Assembly: GCA_037954325.1 (NCBI GenBank)
Contig: JBBMNZ010000006.1
Span: 2,712,501-2,776,500, forward strand
Reading direction: 5' to 3'
DNA length: 64,000 nucleotides
From: Fistularia commersonii
Taxonomy: Eukaryota > Chordata > Actinopteri > Syngnathiformes > Fistulariidae
Shown here: positions 1 through 12,033 of the stretch, piece after piece
Layout of the letters: each line of letters opens with the position of its first letter
How positions within the stretch are numbered: position 1 is the first letter of the stretch
Notes under the pieces: generated by a model
The model's database searches: none
What the model was told of the DNA's origin: nothing
Seen by the model: only the letters and a program-made list of their open reading frames with translations
Position numbers and translations under genes: made by a program

Positions 1-63
1 GTGTGTTTTTACATGTTTGTGGACTCACTGATAATGTTTACACCAACACTGACATGATATACT

Positions 64-134
64 AGGGATGTAGCTCAGTGGCAGAGTGGATGCCCTGCAT
101 ATACGAGGCACCTGGTTCGATCCCTGCAGTTGCT
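64..134 (+). pseudogene. tRNA-Ala-like pseudogene
   Basis: The sequence follows the tRNA-Ala cloverleaf in order and keeps the A-box-like TAGCTCAGTGG and the B-box core GGTTCGATCC. Position 33, the invariant T before the anticodon, is C here, although TGC is kept at 96-98. The T-stem arms (CCTGG/CCTGC) pair poorly and the 3' acceptor strand no longer matches the 5' strand. I read it as a decayed copy of the gene at 1182-1253, in the opposite orientation. A tRNA-derived SINE head is an alternative, but no SINE body is visible downstream. Confidence 0.8.
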
Positions 135-1181
135 GTGTTTCACAAAGTCTCCTGGTGCTTTCCTACTCTGAACACTTTTACTGAAACAAAAACCCAACAA
201 CAGTGGCAGGTAAACCACAACAAAAAAAAGTCAACGTCTCAAAAATTTGCTCCAAATTTTGGAAATCGATGGCTGTTAGCAATGCTGTTCTTGAAGAGGT
301 TCTGAGTTTTTGAGTTACAAGCCTCTATACGACACCTTTCCTATGAGTTTTGGGGTATGGAAAAGGTGCAGGCTACTCCATTTAAGACACGTATACGCGG
401 TTCCATTGTGCCCTTTACATGGATCGGAGTCTTCTTGGAGTTGGCAAAGGTAGTGTCGGAAGGGCAAATGGCGTAGAAACAAAAAACATATATGAATGAT
501 AGGCTACCGGTCACCTTGCTGAAGTTAAGGACAGCCAATCCAATGTCCGACCTCTGTTTTGGACATTCGGGTTGCCACACCGGATATGTTTGTTCATCTG
601 CACCTGTTGCTGGAAAACTAGCAAGCTACCAAGTCACCTACTTGGAGTACGAAGCCTTGCGCATTGGGTTGAGGACTTTTTGCACAATGTCCTATCTGAA
701 GTGTGTTTGCCTCATCTGACAGTCGACCATTGCTAGTCCAAAGAAGGGAAACGTGGAGTGGCATATTGGGACATGACAGAGAGTTGGTTGCCTGTTTCGT
801 TTTATTACCTAACTGTTCTTTGAAGCAGTTCCAAAGTGCTTGGTGCATGGAGATCTCCATGGTGTCTCCAAGATCTCTGGAAGCCATCGTTACTGCTCGG
901 TGTGGACCTGTGGGTACTGTTTATCAGTTGTTCCACGTCATCTCTGTCCCATAAAAGTTCTAATCAAACCAGGAAAACCTACGGGTTGATTTCATGGATC
1001 AGAGATTTGGGAAGATTTGCAAAATGTTGTAGTGCCTTTCGGCTTCATCCACAACTCTTTGACAGGAGCATTTACCAAAGTATTTTCTATATACCTGTTA
1101 TGTCCACTGTGTCAGTTTTCCATTTTTATTTATTTTTTTTTGCTTTTTAAAAGTAGACATTATGTTGTTGCAGCAATAGTG
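135..1181. other. Unique spacer between the two tRNA-Ala copies
   Basis: About 1 kb of unique sequence of ordinary composition. It carries no recognisable exon, mobile element or tandem repeat. The short open frames have no domain or splice context that I recognise. Confidence 0.5.
1149..1152 (-). terminator. Possible Pol III T-run for tRNA-Ala
   Basis: On the minus strand this is a run of four T, about 30 nt beyond the tRNA 3' end. It is the first such run downstream. Four T is the minimum for vertebrate Pol III, so the assignment is weak. Confidence 0.4.
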
Positions 1182-1192
1182 TGGAGATGCCG

Positions 1193-1203
1193 GGGATCGA
1201 ACC
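1193..1203 (-). promoter_or_regulatory. Internal B box of tRNA-Ala
   Basis: GGTTCGATCCC on the minus strand matches the TFIIIC B-box consensus GGTTCRANTCC closely. It lies in the T-arm at the usual place. Confidence 0.85.
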
Positions 1204-1235
1204 CGGGGCCTCATACATGCAAAGCATGCGCTCTA

Positions 1236-1246
1236 CCACTGAGCTA
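1236..1246 (-). promoter_or_regulatory. Internal A box of tRNA-Ala
   Basis: TAGCTCAGTGG on the minus strand fits the A-box consensus TRGYNNARNNGG. It lies in the D-arm. The same motif, degenerated, recurs in every unit of the array at 5303-6745. Confidence 0.85.
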
Positions 1247-1457
1247 CATCCCCTTTTTGTAGTATTGCTGAACAACATAAAATTGTGCACTTAAATTAAG
1301 TCATTTTTATTCAACAAGGGAAGACGTACAAGGTGTACATATGTACATATGCACACACATTTATTACACACACAATATTTATGTATATGTGTGTGTATGT
1401 ATGTATATTATACAAATACATATATATACACACATATATGTATATAAGTATACATAT

Positions 1458-1569
1458 GTGAAATTTGTCAATATTTAATAGATGTTCATTTTTTTGCCCC
1501 TCTCTCTATATGTTTCCATGTACGTATGTATGTATTTTTATAAATATACACATACATACACAAATAAAA

Positions 1570-1603
<34 letters not shown>
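1458..1603 (+). repeat. Long-period repeat in the TA block, copy 1
   Basis: Runs from a TGTCAATATTTAATAG segment through a TTTTTTGCCCCTCTC segment to TGTATGTAT, ACACAAATAAAAGTG and a (TA)n tail at 1572-1603. The same order of blocks recurs about 850 and 1660 bp further on. Confidence 0.6.
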
Positions 1604-1606
<3 letters not shown>

Positions 1607-1751
1607 TTTATTTTTTTACAAATACATATATATACATACATATACACACACACATATATCATTACATATGTACACACACGAAGACATCCATACACATTTG
1701 TATATTTGTATATTATGTATATTTGAACAGATTATTTTATATTTTGATTAC

Positions 1752-1754
1752 ATA

Positions 1755-1836
<82 letters not shown>
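1752..1836. repeat. (TA)n microsatellite
   Basis: About 85 bases of TA dinucleotide, broken once by a C. Confidence 0.97.
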
Positions 1837-1842
<6 letters not shown>

Positions 1843-2052
1843 CATTTATTCATACATACAGATATTTCAATATTTTGTGTATATGAACATACTTATAAAT
1901 ACACACACACACATATAGACATACATACATATATACATACACACATAAATATATATACACATGTATATTTACACATATTCATCATTTATGCATGGATTTA
2001 TACACACCAATATATACATATATGTGTGTATTTGCGTGTATTGTGTGTATAT

Positions 2053-2175
<123 letters not shown>

Positions 2176-2307
2176 GATACATACACATATGTATACATGT
2201 ATACATATAAATGCATGTATACGTATTATTATATAATAATTCCTATAGCTATACATACATATTATACAATAATTTATACACACAAATGTATAAATATATA
2301 TATGTAA

Positions 2308-2432
2308 GAATAGCTCAATATTTAATAGCAATTCATTTGTTTTGCCCCTCACTCTATGTGTCAGTGTATGTATGTATATTTATAAAAACACACACATATA
2401 TACACAAATAAATGTGTATATATATATATATA
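2308..2432 (+). repeat. Long-period repeat in the TA block, copy 2
   Basis: Same block order as 1458-1603: CTCAATATTTAATAGC, then TTTGCCCCTCACTCTATG, then GTATGTATATTTATAAA, ACACAAATAAATGTG and a short (TA)n tail. Confidence 0.55.
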
Positions 2433-2587
2433 CACATGCACATACACACACACACGTATTCATATATAAAAATATCTCAACATTTACATATATATGTAAA
2501 CCTATGTGTGTATATTTACATATATACACACAAATACTTAAGTAAACATATGCATATTTATCCAGATTATTGTATATTATTTATCGA

Positions 2588-2619
<32 letters not shown>

Positions 2620-3022
2620 ATTCATAAATATTTGTTAATACATAAAGACATATAAGTATGTATATGTAAAATATGTCAATATTTTTACATATAAATATTT
2701 TATGTATATGAACGTATTTATAAATACGAACATATTTATATGTATCTGTAAATTTGTATATATTTATAAATGTACATACATAAACACAATATAAATACAA
2801 ATATATACATCTAAACAAACATGTATGTACACATATTATACATTATTACATATTATAAATATATATATACATACAGGTATATACATATGCACGCATATAC
2901 TCATATATATGTATATAAATGTATACACACAACAATATAAATATGTATATCAGTATGTATGAATGTAACCATCTATGCATAAATAAATACATACACATAT
3001 AAACTGAATATACAAAGACAGA

Positions 3023-3069
<47 letters not shown>

Positions 3070-3117
3070 ACTTACATATACATTTATATAAACAAATATA
3101 TAAATGTATAAATATGT

Positions 3118-3178
3118 TAAAAATATGTCAATATTTAAATGTCATTCATTTCTTTTCCCCATTCCCACACGTACATAC

Positions 3179-3257
<79 letters not shown>
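3118..3257 (+). repeat. Long-period repeat in the TA block, copy 3, with (TA)n tail
   Basis: TGTCAATATTTAAATG, TTCTTTTCCCCATTCCCAC, ACATACACAAA and then a pure (TA)n tract at 3183-3257, in the same order as the two upstream copies. Confidence 0.55.
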
Positions 3258-3261
<4 letters not shown>

Positions 3262-3338
3262 AACACACATCTGTTTTTGTGTTTATGAGCAGGATAAAGG
3301 GTTTTCAAAGGCTTGAAAAGGCCAAGACCACTGCTGCA

Positions 3339-3339
3339 A

Positions 3340-3391
<52 letters not shown>
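3339..3391. repeat. (CA)n-(TA)n compound microsatellite
   Basis: A CA tract (3339-3361) runs directly into a TA tract (3362-3391). Confidence 0.95.
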
Positions 3392-3401
<10 letters not shown>

Positions 3402-4834
3402 TTGTATGTATTGTAAACATATATTTATGTATAAAATAAAAAATAAAATATTATATTTAGATGTTTCTCTGTATAAATAAAAGTGTATGTAAATATATAT
3501 GAATAACAAATATACAATAATCTGTATAAAATTGGTGTATATGAGTGTGTCTATATGTAAAATTGAAATTAAATATTGAGATATTTTTACATATGAATAC
3601 ATGTGTATATAGATATAGATTTATATACCTTAATACATTTAGTATTAAGTATTGTTATACATAATTTTTATACATATCTATACATTACACATTTTCTTCA
3701 ATTAGTTGGCTCCTCTCTTTCTCTCACCCTCTCTCTCTTTACAAATATTTATATATACACATACACACATATATTTCTACATATCATATTTTATATGAAT
3801 ATATACACATCTCAAATATATACATACATATATTTTACATACTCTTACTTATCATTAAGACATATATATACATATATATCACTAAATATATATATACATA
3901 CATATATACACACATAATTTTATTTTGTATAAATAATGTATGTATAATATTTAAAAATATTTATGTGTGTATATATGTTATGTATAAATATATCTATATA
4001 TATTTGTAAGTATGTTTATGTGCACAAATACATACTTAAATACTTAGATAAACAAATATTTAATTGTGTGTTGATATATGTATATACGTATGGATACGTG
4101 TGCCTGTATGTGAATGTATCTATAAATATGTATAAATAAAAATCTATATATATGCATTCAAATTAATAAACATATATATGTATGTATGTATGTATGTATA
4201 AATTTGTACATATATAAAAATTTATATATATGTATAGAGAAAGAGAGAGAGAAAGAGACAGGTTACAAAAAGAAGGATATTAATAGTGACATTTTTACAT
4301 ATATATATAAGTGTTAGTTAATGTATGTATGTATGTATATATATCTGTGTGTATGTATATCTATTTAAATCTATATATATCTATACAGACATATATATAT
4401 ACACATATACAACATACATACACAAATGTATATGTATATATATGTGAATATATGTATGTATATAAATGCGAATATACATACATATATATGTGTTCTAATA
4501 TCTATCTATATATATATATATATATAAACACACATATATATGTATATGTTTGTGTATATTCATATACGTATCTATGTATACATATTTACATACAGATATA
4601 TATACAAAAATATTAATGGGTTTTACTTGAAACTCTGGCAAAACAATTTCCTTCAGGAAAAAAACGATGTTCTTATTCTTATTTTTCTCTCTTTTTCTCC
4701 CTCCTTTCTCTTTCCGTCTCTATACATATATATAAAATCTATATCTATATATAAAATCTATAACATATGCTTAAGAATATGTTATATGTTATAATAAAAA
4801 AGAACAACTTCATTTATCCCGAAAGAAATTGTAT

Positions 4835-4867
<33 letters not shown>

Positions 4868-5110
4868 CACACACATGGGGATATAAGAACACATATATAC
4901 ATATATGTGTATGTGTATTTACATCTATATTCATACATAGATACATACATTCAAATATATATATATATGCATTCATATATGCATACTTACAAATATATAT
5001 AAACATATACATACATAACCATATATACACACATGTATATTTTTACATTATCTATACATAATATAAATGTGTTTGTATATATCTATATATAGATATATAT
5101 ACACACACAC

Positions 5111-5231
5111 ACATCCCTGTCCTCTCTTTATCAAGGATTCTGGATCATCTTTTTTGTAAAGGGATAAGTGACAAATGCATTTCTTGAAACAGCAGATTAT
5201 TTCTGGGTAATCCTCTGTTGAAGTGATAATC
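5111..5231. other. Short unique stretch before the tRNA relic
   Basis: About 120 bases of non-repetitive sequence between the microsatellite block and the tRNA-derived region. No feature was recognised. Confidence 0.4.
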
Positions 5232-5302
5232 TGGAGTTGGTGATGAGTGAACGGCGGGTGTAAAATATGCAAAGAACATGTTCTACCACTGAGCTACATC
5301 CA
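5232..5302 (-). pseudogene. Decayed tRNA-Ala at the edge of the array
   Basis: On the plus strand the order TGGAG, a degraded T-arm, ATGCAAAG (anticodon loop complement with TGC), then TTCTACCACTGAGCTACATCC follows the complement of the intact gene at 1182-1253 end to end. The 3' half (T-arm, B box) is badly eroded, while the D-arm and 5' acceptor part is almost perfect. It adjoins the tandem array built from that same 5' part and is the likely seed. Confidence 0.75.
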
Positions 5303-6745
5303 TTTGATAGCTACGTCTCAACTACATCTCTTGCATCACTGAACCACATGACCTCCATCACCTGACCTTAACCTACATCCCCTTTAAGGGCCACCTGAAT
5401 CCCCTCTACCGGTAAACTACAACTCCCGACTGTTAACTAGATCACCTCTAACTATGACTTACCTATCTTCTATCAGTGAACTACAGTACCTCCTGCAGTA
5501 TACTACATCCCCTCTACCTGTGAGCTTCATCACTCCTACCATGGATCTGCATTCTCTATATCAGTGAACTACAAACTCTCTTCCAATAAACTACATAACC
5601 TCTACTAATGAACTACATCCCCTCTACCACAGAACTAACTCCCTTCTACTTCAAGGAACTCTATCCCGCTCCAAACCCCTTGACCAATGGACTCCATCCC
5701 CTCTACCAGTGAACTACATCACCTCTTCTTCAAGGAACTACATCACCTCTACCTGTGAACTACATCACTCCTACCATAGATCTGCATTCTTTATATCAGT
5801 GAACTACAACCTCTCTACACCAGTCAACTACATAACCTCTACCAATGAACTAAATCCCTTCTACTTCAAGGAACTGTATCTCCTCTACCACTGAACTACA
5901 TCACTTCTACCATGGAACTACATAAGTGAACTCGCTTCCAATGAACCACACTTCCTCCACCTCGGAACTTCATCTCTACTTGTGAACTACATTGCCTCTA
6001 CTTGAACTACACCCCCTCTAACAATGAACTAAACCCCTCTACCAGTGAATCCCTCTACCAAAGAACAACATACCCTCTACCATGGAACTACATCTCCACT
6101 ACATGTAAACTACATCACCTCTACTTCAATGAACTACAACCCCTCTACCACAGATCTAACTCCCCTCCATTTCAAGGAAATGTATCCTGCTCTAACAATT
6201 GATTAAAACCCCTTGACCAATGGACTCCATCCCTTCTACCAGTGAACAACATCACCTCTACTTCAAGGAACTACGTACCCTCTATCATGGAACTGCATCC
6301 CCTTCCCTTCTACTTCAAGGAACTGCAACTCTTCTACAACTGAACTACATCACTTCTACCATCGAACTACATCAAAGAACTCGCTTCCAATGAACTACAC
6401 TTCCTCCACCTCGGAACTACATCTCTACTAGTGAACTAGTATGGTATCTACTTAAACAAGACCCCCTCTAACAATCAACTAAAACCCCTCTACCAATGAA
6501 ACCCCTATACCAAAGAGCAACATCTCCTCTACCATGGGACTACAACTCCTCCACCCGTGAACTACATCACCTCTACTTCAAGGAACTGCATCCTGTCTAC
6601 CACAAAACTACATCCCTTCTATCAGTGAACTACAACCCTTCTACCACAGAACTACATCTCCGCTAAAAGTAAGCTACATTACCCTTTACTGTAGAACTAC
6701 ATGCCCTCAACTTCAAGGAACTTCACTGAGCTACAGTTCCCTCAG
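5303..6745 (-). repeat. Tandem array derived from the 5' part of tRNA-Ala
   Basis: About 1.44 kb of degenerate units of roughly 22-23 bp. Their consensus on the plus strand, near CTCTACCAGTGAACTACATC, is the complement of the first 24 or so bases of tRNA-Ala (acceptor 5' strand, D-arm, A box). I estimate about 60 units. A variant with ACTTCAAGGAACT inserted recurs, and blocks of several units repeat at longer range (for example near 5750-5930 and 6240-6410), so growth happened in more than one step. No B box lies inside the units, so they should not form complete Pol III promoters. Confidence 0.85.
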
Positions 6746-7049
6746 GAGTTAAACGTTCAAGTCTATCCATTTGATTGATTCAAAAGAAAAACTAACTCAA
6801 ATTTCTGAATGTTGAAATAGTGCGGGCAGAGCAAATCCACCACCTCTGGATATTTATTAGTTTCAAAAACGGATTTATGTAGAACGCTTTATATGCAAAA
6901 AACGTATTTATCACTTCAAGCAAAGAGATACATGCCCTCTAGCATTAAATTGCATTCCTGCCGGAAAAGTAAAAGATTTTTAAGTTTCAAAATCTTTTTC
7001 CTCCAAGCACAAATAGTCCTTGTTAATAGATTGCGGCAATAATCTACAG
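6746..7049. other. Unique spacer with a few eroded array units
   Basis: Mostly unique sequence. Around 6918-6962 the motifs AGAGATACATGCCCTCTAGCA and ATTAAATTGCATTCC look like strongly diverged units of the preceding array. Confidence 0.4.
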
Positions 7050-7107
7050 ATGCAAAGCATGTGCCTTAGCATTATGCTACACTTTAGCATTGAGCTACAA
7101 CCTCACT
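7050..7107 (-). pseudogene. tRNA-Ala fragment with a duplicated D-arm part
   Basis: On the plus strand ATGCAAAGCATGTGCC matches the anticodon-arm complement of tRNA-Ala. It is followed by two successive copies of the D-arm/acceptor part (TTAGCATTATGCTACA and TTAGCATTGAGCTACA). The T-arm half is missing. This is a small, separate instance of the amplification seen at 5303-6745. Confidence 0.65.
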
Positions 7108-8150
7108 AAAATGAAACAACCCCCCCAAAAAATATTTTTATTTGTTTTGATATACAGAATGTATTTTTTTGTTTTTTTTATAAAATCATTAGTATTTCTT
7201 GGTAATGTTAATTTAAGGGGTGACTTTTGGATTTTTATTTTTTTCTAAAAGAGTCCTTTTTGTTTTTTCCATGTTTTTGCAAATACATTTTTTTCTAGTT
7301 ATAGCAAACATGTATTGATTAAAATTATTATGATAATATGTGGATTTTTTTTTTATTCACACAGATGGTGATGAGGCATCAACTTCAAATTGGAATAGGA
7401 ATAAACATTGTGAATTGTGTTGGATTCAATTTAGGTTAAATTAATTTCTATTATTTGTATTTAATTGACTGGAATTAAAATTTGATTTGATTTTATTTTG
7501 AGTTAAATTAAGTTTAATCTAGTTTACATTTGCCCCTATTTTAAATATTTTTTTGTTATATTCATTAAATGTAATTTTATATTTCTCTTATTCTAATTCA
7601 ATTTGATTTTGATTTTCTCTAAATCGAATTTCATTGATTTAATTTATATTATTTTATTTTGTCTTATTTTATTTCAGTTCAATTCAGTTTCATCTAATTG
7701 AGTTTAATTTTATTTTAATATTCTCTTTTACTAATTAAATTTAATTTTCTCTTATTCTCATCTAATTCACTTTAATTTTTTTTTATTCATTGTATTTTGT
7801 GTAAATAACTATTTATTATATATTTTCCATCTCATTTTCCCTTCCTTTCCATAATTTCCATTTTCATAAGTCCTGTAATTACTTTCACAGATCAATGGCA
7901 GACTGATATGTACAATTTTATATATATATATTTATCTACTCTAATTTAATTTCTGTGTTATATTTAGTTATTTATTGTTATTTTCTAATTAATTAATTGA
8001 AAAAATAGCATTAAAATTCTACCGAAATGCTTGAAGTACTGACATTGCCAGCACGGCGGAGGTGAAACTCAGGCGAGTGTTTGGTTTGACATTCATTTCT
8101 GCTGGTTGTAATTACGGGCGGCGTTTTGATAGAAGGCAGCCTCGAATAAT
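7108..8150. other. AT-rich low-complexity spacer
   Basis: T-rich sequence with many TTTAATTT, TTATTTTATT and ATTTGATTTT motifs, densest from 7430 to 7800. A short TA tract lies at 7920-7932. No gene was recognised. Confidence 0.6.
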
Positions 8151-8151
8151 G

Positions 8152-8168
8152 TTTGTGTGTGTGTGTGA

Positions 8169-8203
<35 letters not shown>
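8152..8203. repeat. (GT)n microsatellite
   Basis: GT repeat with one AATG interruption. Reading frames through it give Val/Cys or His/Thr strings only. Confidence 0.97.
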
Positions 8204-9325
<1,122 letters not shown>

Positions 9326-9359
9326 GGGGGTTCGGGGGGGTTTGGGGGGGTTTGGGGGG
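9326..9359 (+). other. G-quadruplex motif
   Basis: Four G-runs of 5, 7, 7 and 6 separated by the three-base loops TTC, TTT and TTT. This is an exceptionally regular intramolecular G-quadruplex candidate, and the runs look like GGGGGTTT telomere-type units. It lies in a locally GC-rich stretch. Confidence 0.85.
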
Positions 9360-9658
9360 CACCTCCAACTCCGCCCACCTCCATCTTCCTGTCTCCTCCG
9401 CCCCGAGAGGTCGGCGCTCTCTGAAAAAACGGCTAATTTCAGCTCGCCGCCCGACTCCCCCGTTTGAAGCTAATTGCATAGGTGTTTTTTTTTTACCCGA
9501 TGCTAGCCCCCCCGCCCCCCCAACACCGCCTTTGAGCGAGTGTGATGGCTTTCAGGGTGCTGGTTTGGGAGGATGGCCTGGCTGTTTTTCTGAGAAAAGG
9601 GGGGGGGGGGAGAAAGACTGCAGGAGGTCTGGAGACAGAAACATGAGAAGAAGAAGGG
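9360..9658. other. GC-rich stretch with C and G homopolymers
   Basis: GC-rich, with a C-rich segment near 9506-9520 and a run of 12 G at about 9599-9610. Open frames exist on both strands but show no domain, and the G/C runs create them. Confidence 0.45.
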
Positions 9659-10232
9659 GTTAGCATTGCGGCGCACCTCCTAGCGTGACGGTCCCCTGGT
9701 TGGAGGCCCTCGATGGGTGGAGTCTCCATGGGTTCCTCTGGGTCATGCAGGTTCACCAAAATTTCCCAGATGTGTCGATGAGAGGGTGAAAGACTCCATG
9801 TGACACATGAGTGAGGGGCAAGAGTTGTATGCTTCTGAAATGGAAATGAATGAGTGAATTGTTTCTATGGCATGTAAATGAAAGGGTGAATGTTATTGTC
9901 TCTTTATGACACGTGAATGAGAGGGTGAATGGTTGTTGGCTTCATATGACCTTTAAATAAGAGGATAAATTGATGTTTTTCTCTTAATAACATGAATGAA
10001 TGCTGTATGTGTCTTGCAAATGAGAGGGTGTATGTTTTTCTATATATAACAAATAAATAAATGGATGAATGATAACGTGTGAATGACAGGGGGATGGTCT
10101 TCATCATATATGAATGGATGAATCTGCCGGTCTCTATATGTGACGCTGTGATTGGTCCAGGGTGAATCAGGCCTCTCGCCCAATGACAGTCCCCCTGCAG
10201 GATAAGCAATACGGATAATGAATGAATGAATA
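9659..10232 (+). mobile_element. Common teleost GGCGGCGCAGTGG repeat, near-full copy
   Basis: The head is partial (TTAGCATTGCGGCGCACCTC). It is followed by GTCTCCATGGGTTCC, then several tandem copies of the GTGAATGAGAGGGTGAATGG module (9780-10090), then the typical end: CTGTGATTGGTCCAGGGTG, CCTCTCGCCCAATG, AGGATAAGCAATACGGATAA and ATGAATGAATGAATAA. I know this consensus as one of the most frequent dispersed repeats of fish genomes; its formal class is not settled from this copy. It codes for nothing. It is the Rosetta stone for the arrays at 50.1, 51.9, 56.8 and 61.8 kb. Confidence 0.75.
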
Positions 10233-10637
10233 ATATCAATAAAAAGAAAATACAACCAAACATTACTGGTTTAAAGCACTTTTGTAACAACGAAGCAAAC
10301 ATATAGGATGCTATGCTAACGTAACAGTCATGCTAGTTCTAGCTATAGGTTCAGGGTCGGGGAAGCGAAAAAAGACAAAAAAACAAAAGAAAAATATGAC
10401 ACTTGACCTTTTTCTCCACAAGAGTCTGGAATGCACAAAAAAAAAAAAAAAAAAAATCGAGATAAATAAAAATACTACTCCACAACAACAACTAATAGTA
10501 ATATTATTGAGTGCGGTTGATTTTTAAATGACCAATAATTCGAGCGTGAAAGCCTTTGATTCCGGCCCATTTCTGTGAAAATATTCGTAAAATGACTCCG
10601 ACACAGCTGGTGGGACGGTGAGAACGGCAGGGGGTGA

Positions 10638-10640
<3 letters not shown>
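10233..10640. other. Unique spacer with poly(A)
   Basis: Unique sequence with an A-run at 10437-10457. No feature was recognised. Confidence 0.4.

Positions 10641-10679
<39 letters not shown>
10641..10679. repeat. (CA)n microsatellite
   Basis: An uninterrupted CA tract of about 39 bases. Confidence 0.97.
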
Positions 10680-10681
<2 letters not shown>

Positions 10682-11084
10682 CTAGCATTCAGAGCAGCTC
10701 GGCTAAAAATGCCGGAGGCATTTGCCAGAAAGCGCCTCAGATAATTTTACACTCCAAACAGAATTCAGGACCCCCCTTTTTTTTCACTCTGGATCCCGTT
10801 CGCTCAAGGCTAAAGCTAACGGGTCCCTTGTAGGGCACCCGGATTATCCAATGACCGATTTGCGGGATTTAGGCCTTTTTCCACCGCTGGTAGTCCAGGG
10901 GGTTCCAGGAGGGATGAGAAGTAAAGCATCCATCATCTATTGGACGGGAAAAGGGAAAAGCTGTGTTTATTTGAAGTCGCGTATTTTCAACCGCTAACAA
11001 TTGAGTTGTTTATTTGGGATCAAACCCATATAAATAGATCAAACCCATAAATATACTGGATTTAGCATTTTTTCTTCATAGGGA
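10680..11084. other. Unique spacer
   Basis: Unique sequence, moderately GC-rich up to about 10950. No gene or repeat was recognised. Confidence 0.4.
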
Positions 11085-11179
11085 GATTATTCACCCTCTC
11101 ATTTACAAGTCATGCAGAAAGATAATTGTTCACTTGTTCATTCACGTATCGGAGATTTTCAACCGTTCACACATTCATT
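11085..11179 (-). repeat. GTGAATGAGAGGGTGAATGG-type module, left of the pogo element
   Basis: TTCACCCTCTCATTTACAAG and TTCATTCACGTATC repeat the complement of the module found in the teleost repeat at 9659-10232. The module continues at 12308, so the pogo element split it. Confidence 0.6.
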
Positions 11180-11180
11180 T

Positions 11181-11240
11181 ACCGTATTTTTTGGACTACA
11201 CGTCGCTCCGGATTATAAGTCGCACCAGCCAAAAATGCAA
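11181..11240. repeat. Left terminal inverted repeat of the pogo element
   Basis: Begins ACCGTATTTTTTGGACTA and then carries GGATTATAAGTCGCACC. Its outer 17 bases are the exact complement of the right end. Confidence 0.8.
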
Positions 11241-11655
11241 AATAAAGAACGAAAAAAACACATATAAGTCGCACTGGAGTATAAGTCGCATTTTATGGGG
11301 AAATTTATCTGATAAAATCCAACACCAAGAATAGACATTTCATCTTGAAAGGGAATTTAAAATAAAAATAGAACGGAGAACAACAAGCTGAACAAGTATA
11401 GCCTATATGACACATAAACAACGAACTGAGAACGTGCCTGCTAGGCTATGCTAATGTAACATATTACGGTAAGAGTCATTCAAATAGCTATAGCATATAG
11501 CACATGCTACAACCAAACAATCTGTGTCACACTTAATCACTAAATCCAATAAAATCATCTTCTTCGGTGTCACTTCTGAACAACTCTGCCGACCCCGAAG
11601 GTAAACAATGAGCCGCTTCCTCTTCTACCGGTACGTCGCTACGTCAGAGTCATCG

Positions 11656-12033
11656 TCACTTGCAGTTCCAATTATTCCAGCCTTTCTGACGGAGAGGCGA
11701 TTGCGTTGCATGAAGCGGTAACACCAGGAAGGTTCTCCAGCAGTCATTTATATTCATCTCCATGGCAACTACCTGGGTGTGAAGACGCAACTGTCCTGTT
11801 GACAAGCCTCTCCGTGTGTGAACTCCTTCCTCTAGCCAGCTAGCTTTTAGCACGCGATTAGCTTTTTTAGTTTCCTTCATTTCAGTAAGAGTAACCTCCG
11901 CTTTCCGCCAGTCCCTTACAAGTTTCTCACTAACTTCAAACTTTCTTTCTGCCGCTCGATCGCCGTTTTCGGCCGCATATTTCACTACTTGCGGCTTGTA
12001 ACCTGCAGAATATGATTTTCTTTTCGGTGCCAT
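11656..12033 (-). pseudogene. Truncated pogo transposase (Brinker-type DNA-binding domain)
   Basis: An open frame of 125 codons starting MAPKRKSYSAGYK at 12033. Residues 4-46 form a helix-turn-helix with the motifs RKSYSAGYK, AAENGDRAAERKFEV and SEKLVRDWRKAE. This is the Brinker-like DNA-binding domain that precedes the CENP-B HTH and DDE domains in pogo transposases and in the host protein POGK. Residues about 58-92 (KANR to VVAMEMNI) match the start of the CENP-B-type HTH. After that the frame jumps into unrelated 3' sequence, so an internal deletion has removed the rest and the whole DDE catalytic domain. Full-length relatives exceed 500 residues. It could still bind the element's own ends, but nothing shows expression. 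Confidence 0.8.

Larger units (their letters stand above)
1182..1253 (-). tRNA. tRNA-Ala, anticodon TGC
   Basis: A 72-nt tRNA on the minus strand that supplies alanine to GCN codons in cytoplasmic translation. The acceptor strands GGGGATG and CATCTCC pair with one G-T wobble. The D-arm is GCTC/GAGC. The anticodon stem CATGC/GTATG closes the loop TTTGCAT, which contains TGC at 34-36 after the invariant T33. The T-arm is CCGGG-TTCGATC-CCGGG type with perfect pairing, and the discriminator base is A. There is no intron and CCA is not encoded, as expected for a nuclear eukaryotic gene. All key bases are intact, so it is probably functional. Decayed relatives lie at 64-134, 5232-5302 and 7050-7107. 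Confidence 0.96.

Noticed and set aside
5303..6745. CRISPR-like or zinc-finger-like regular array
   Set aside because: Units are contiguous without unique spacers, degenerate, in a vertebrate-type genome, and match tRNA-Ala; no finger-type codon pattern is present.
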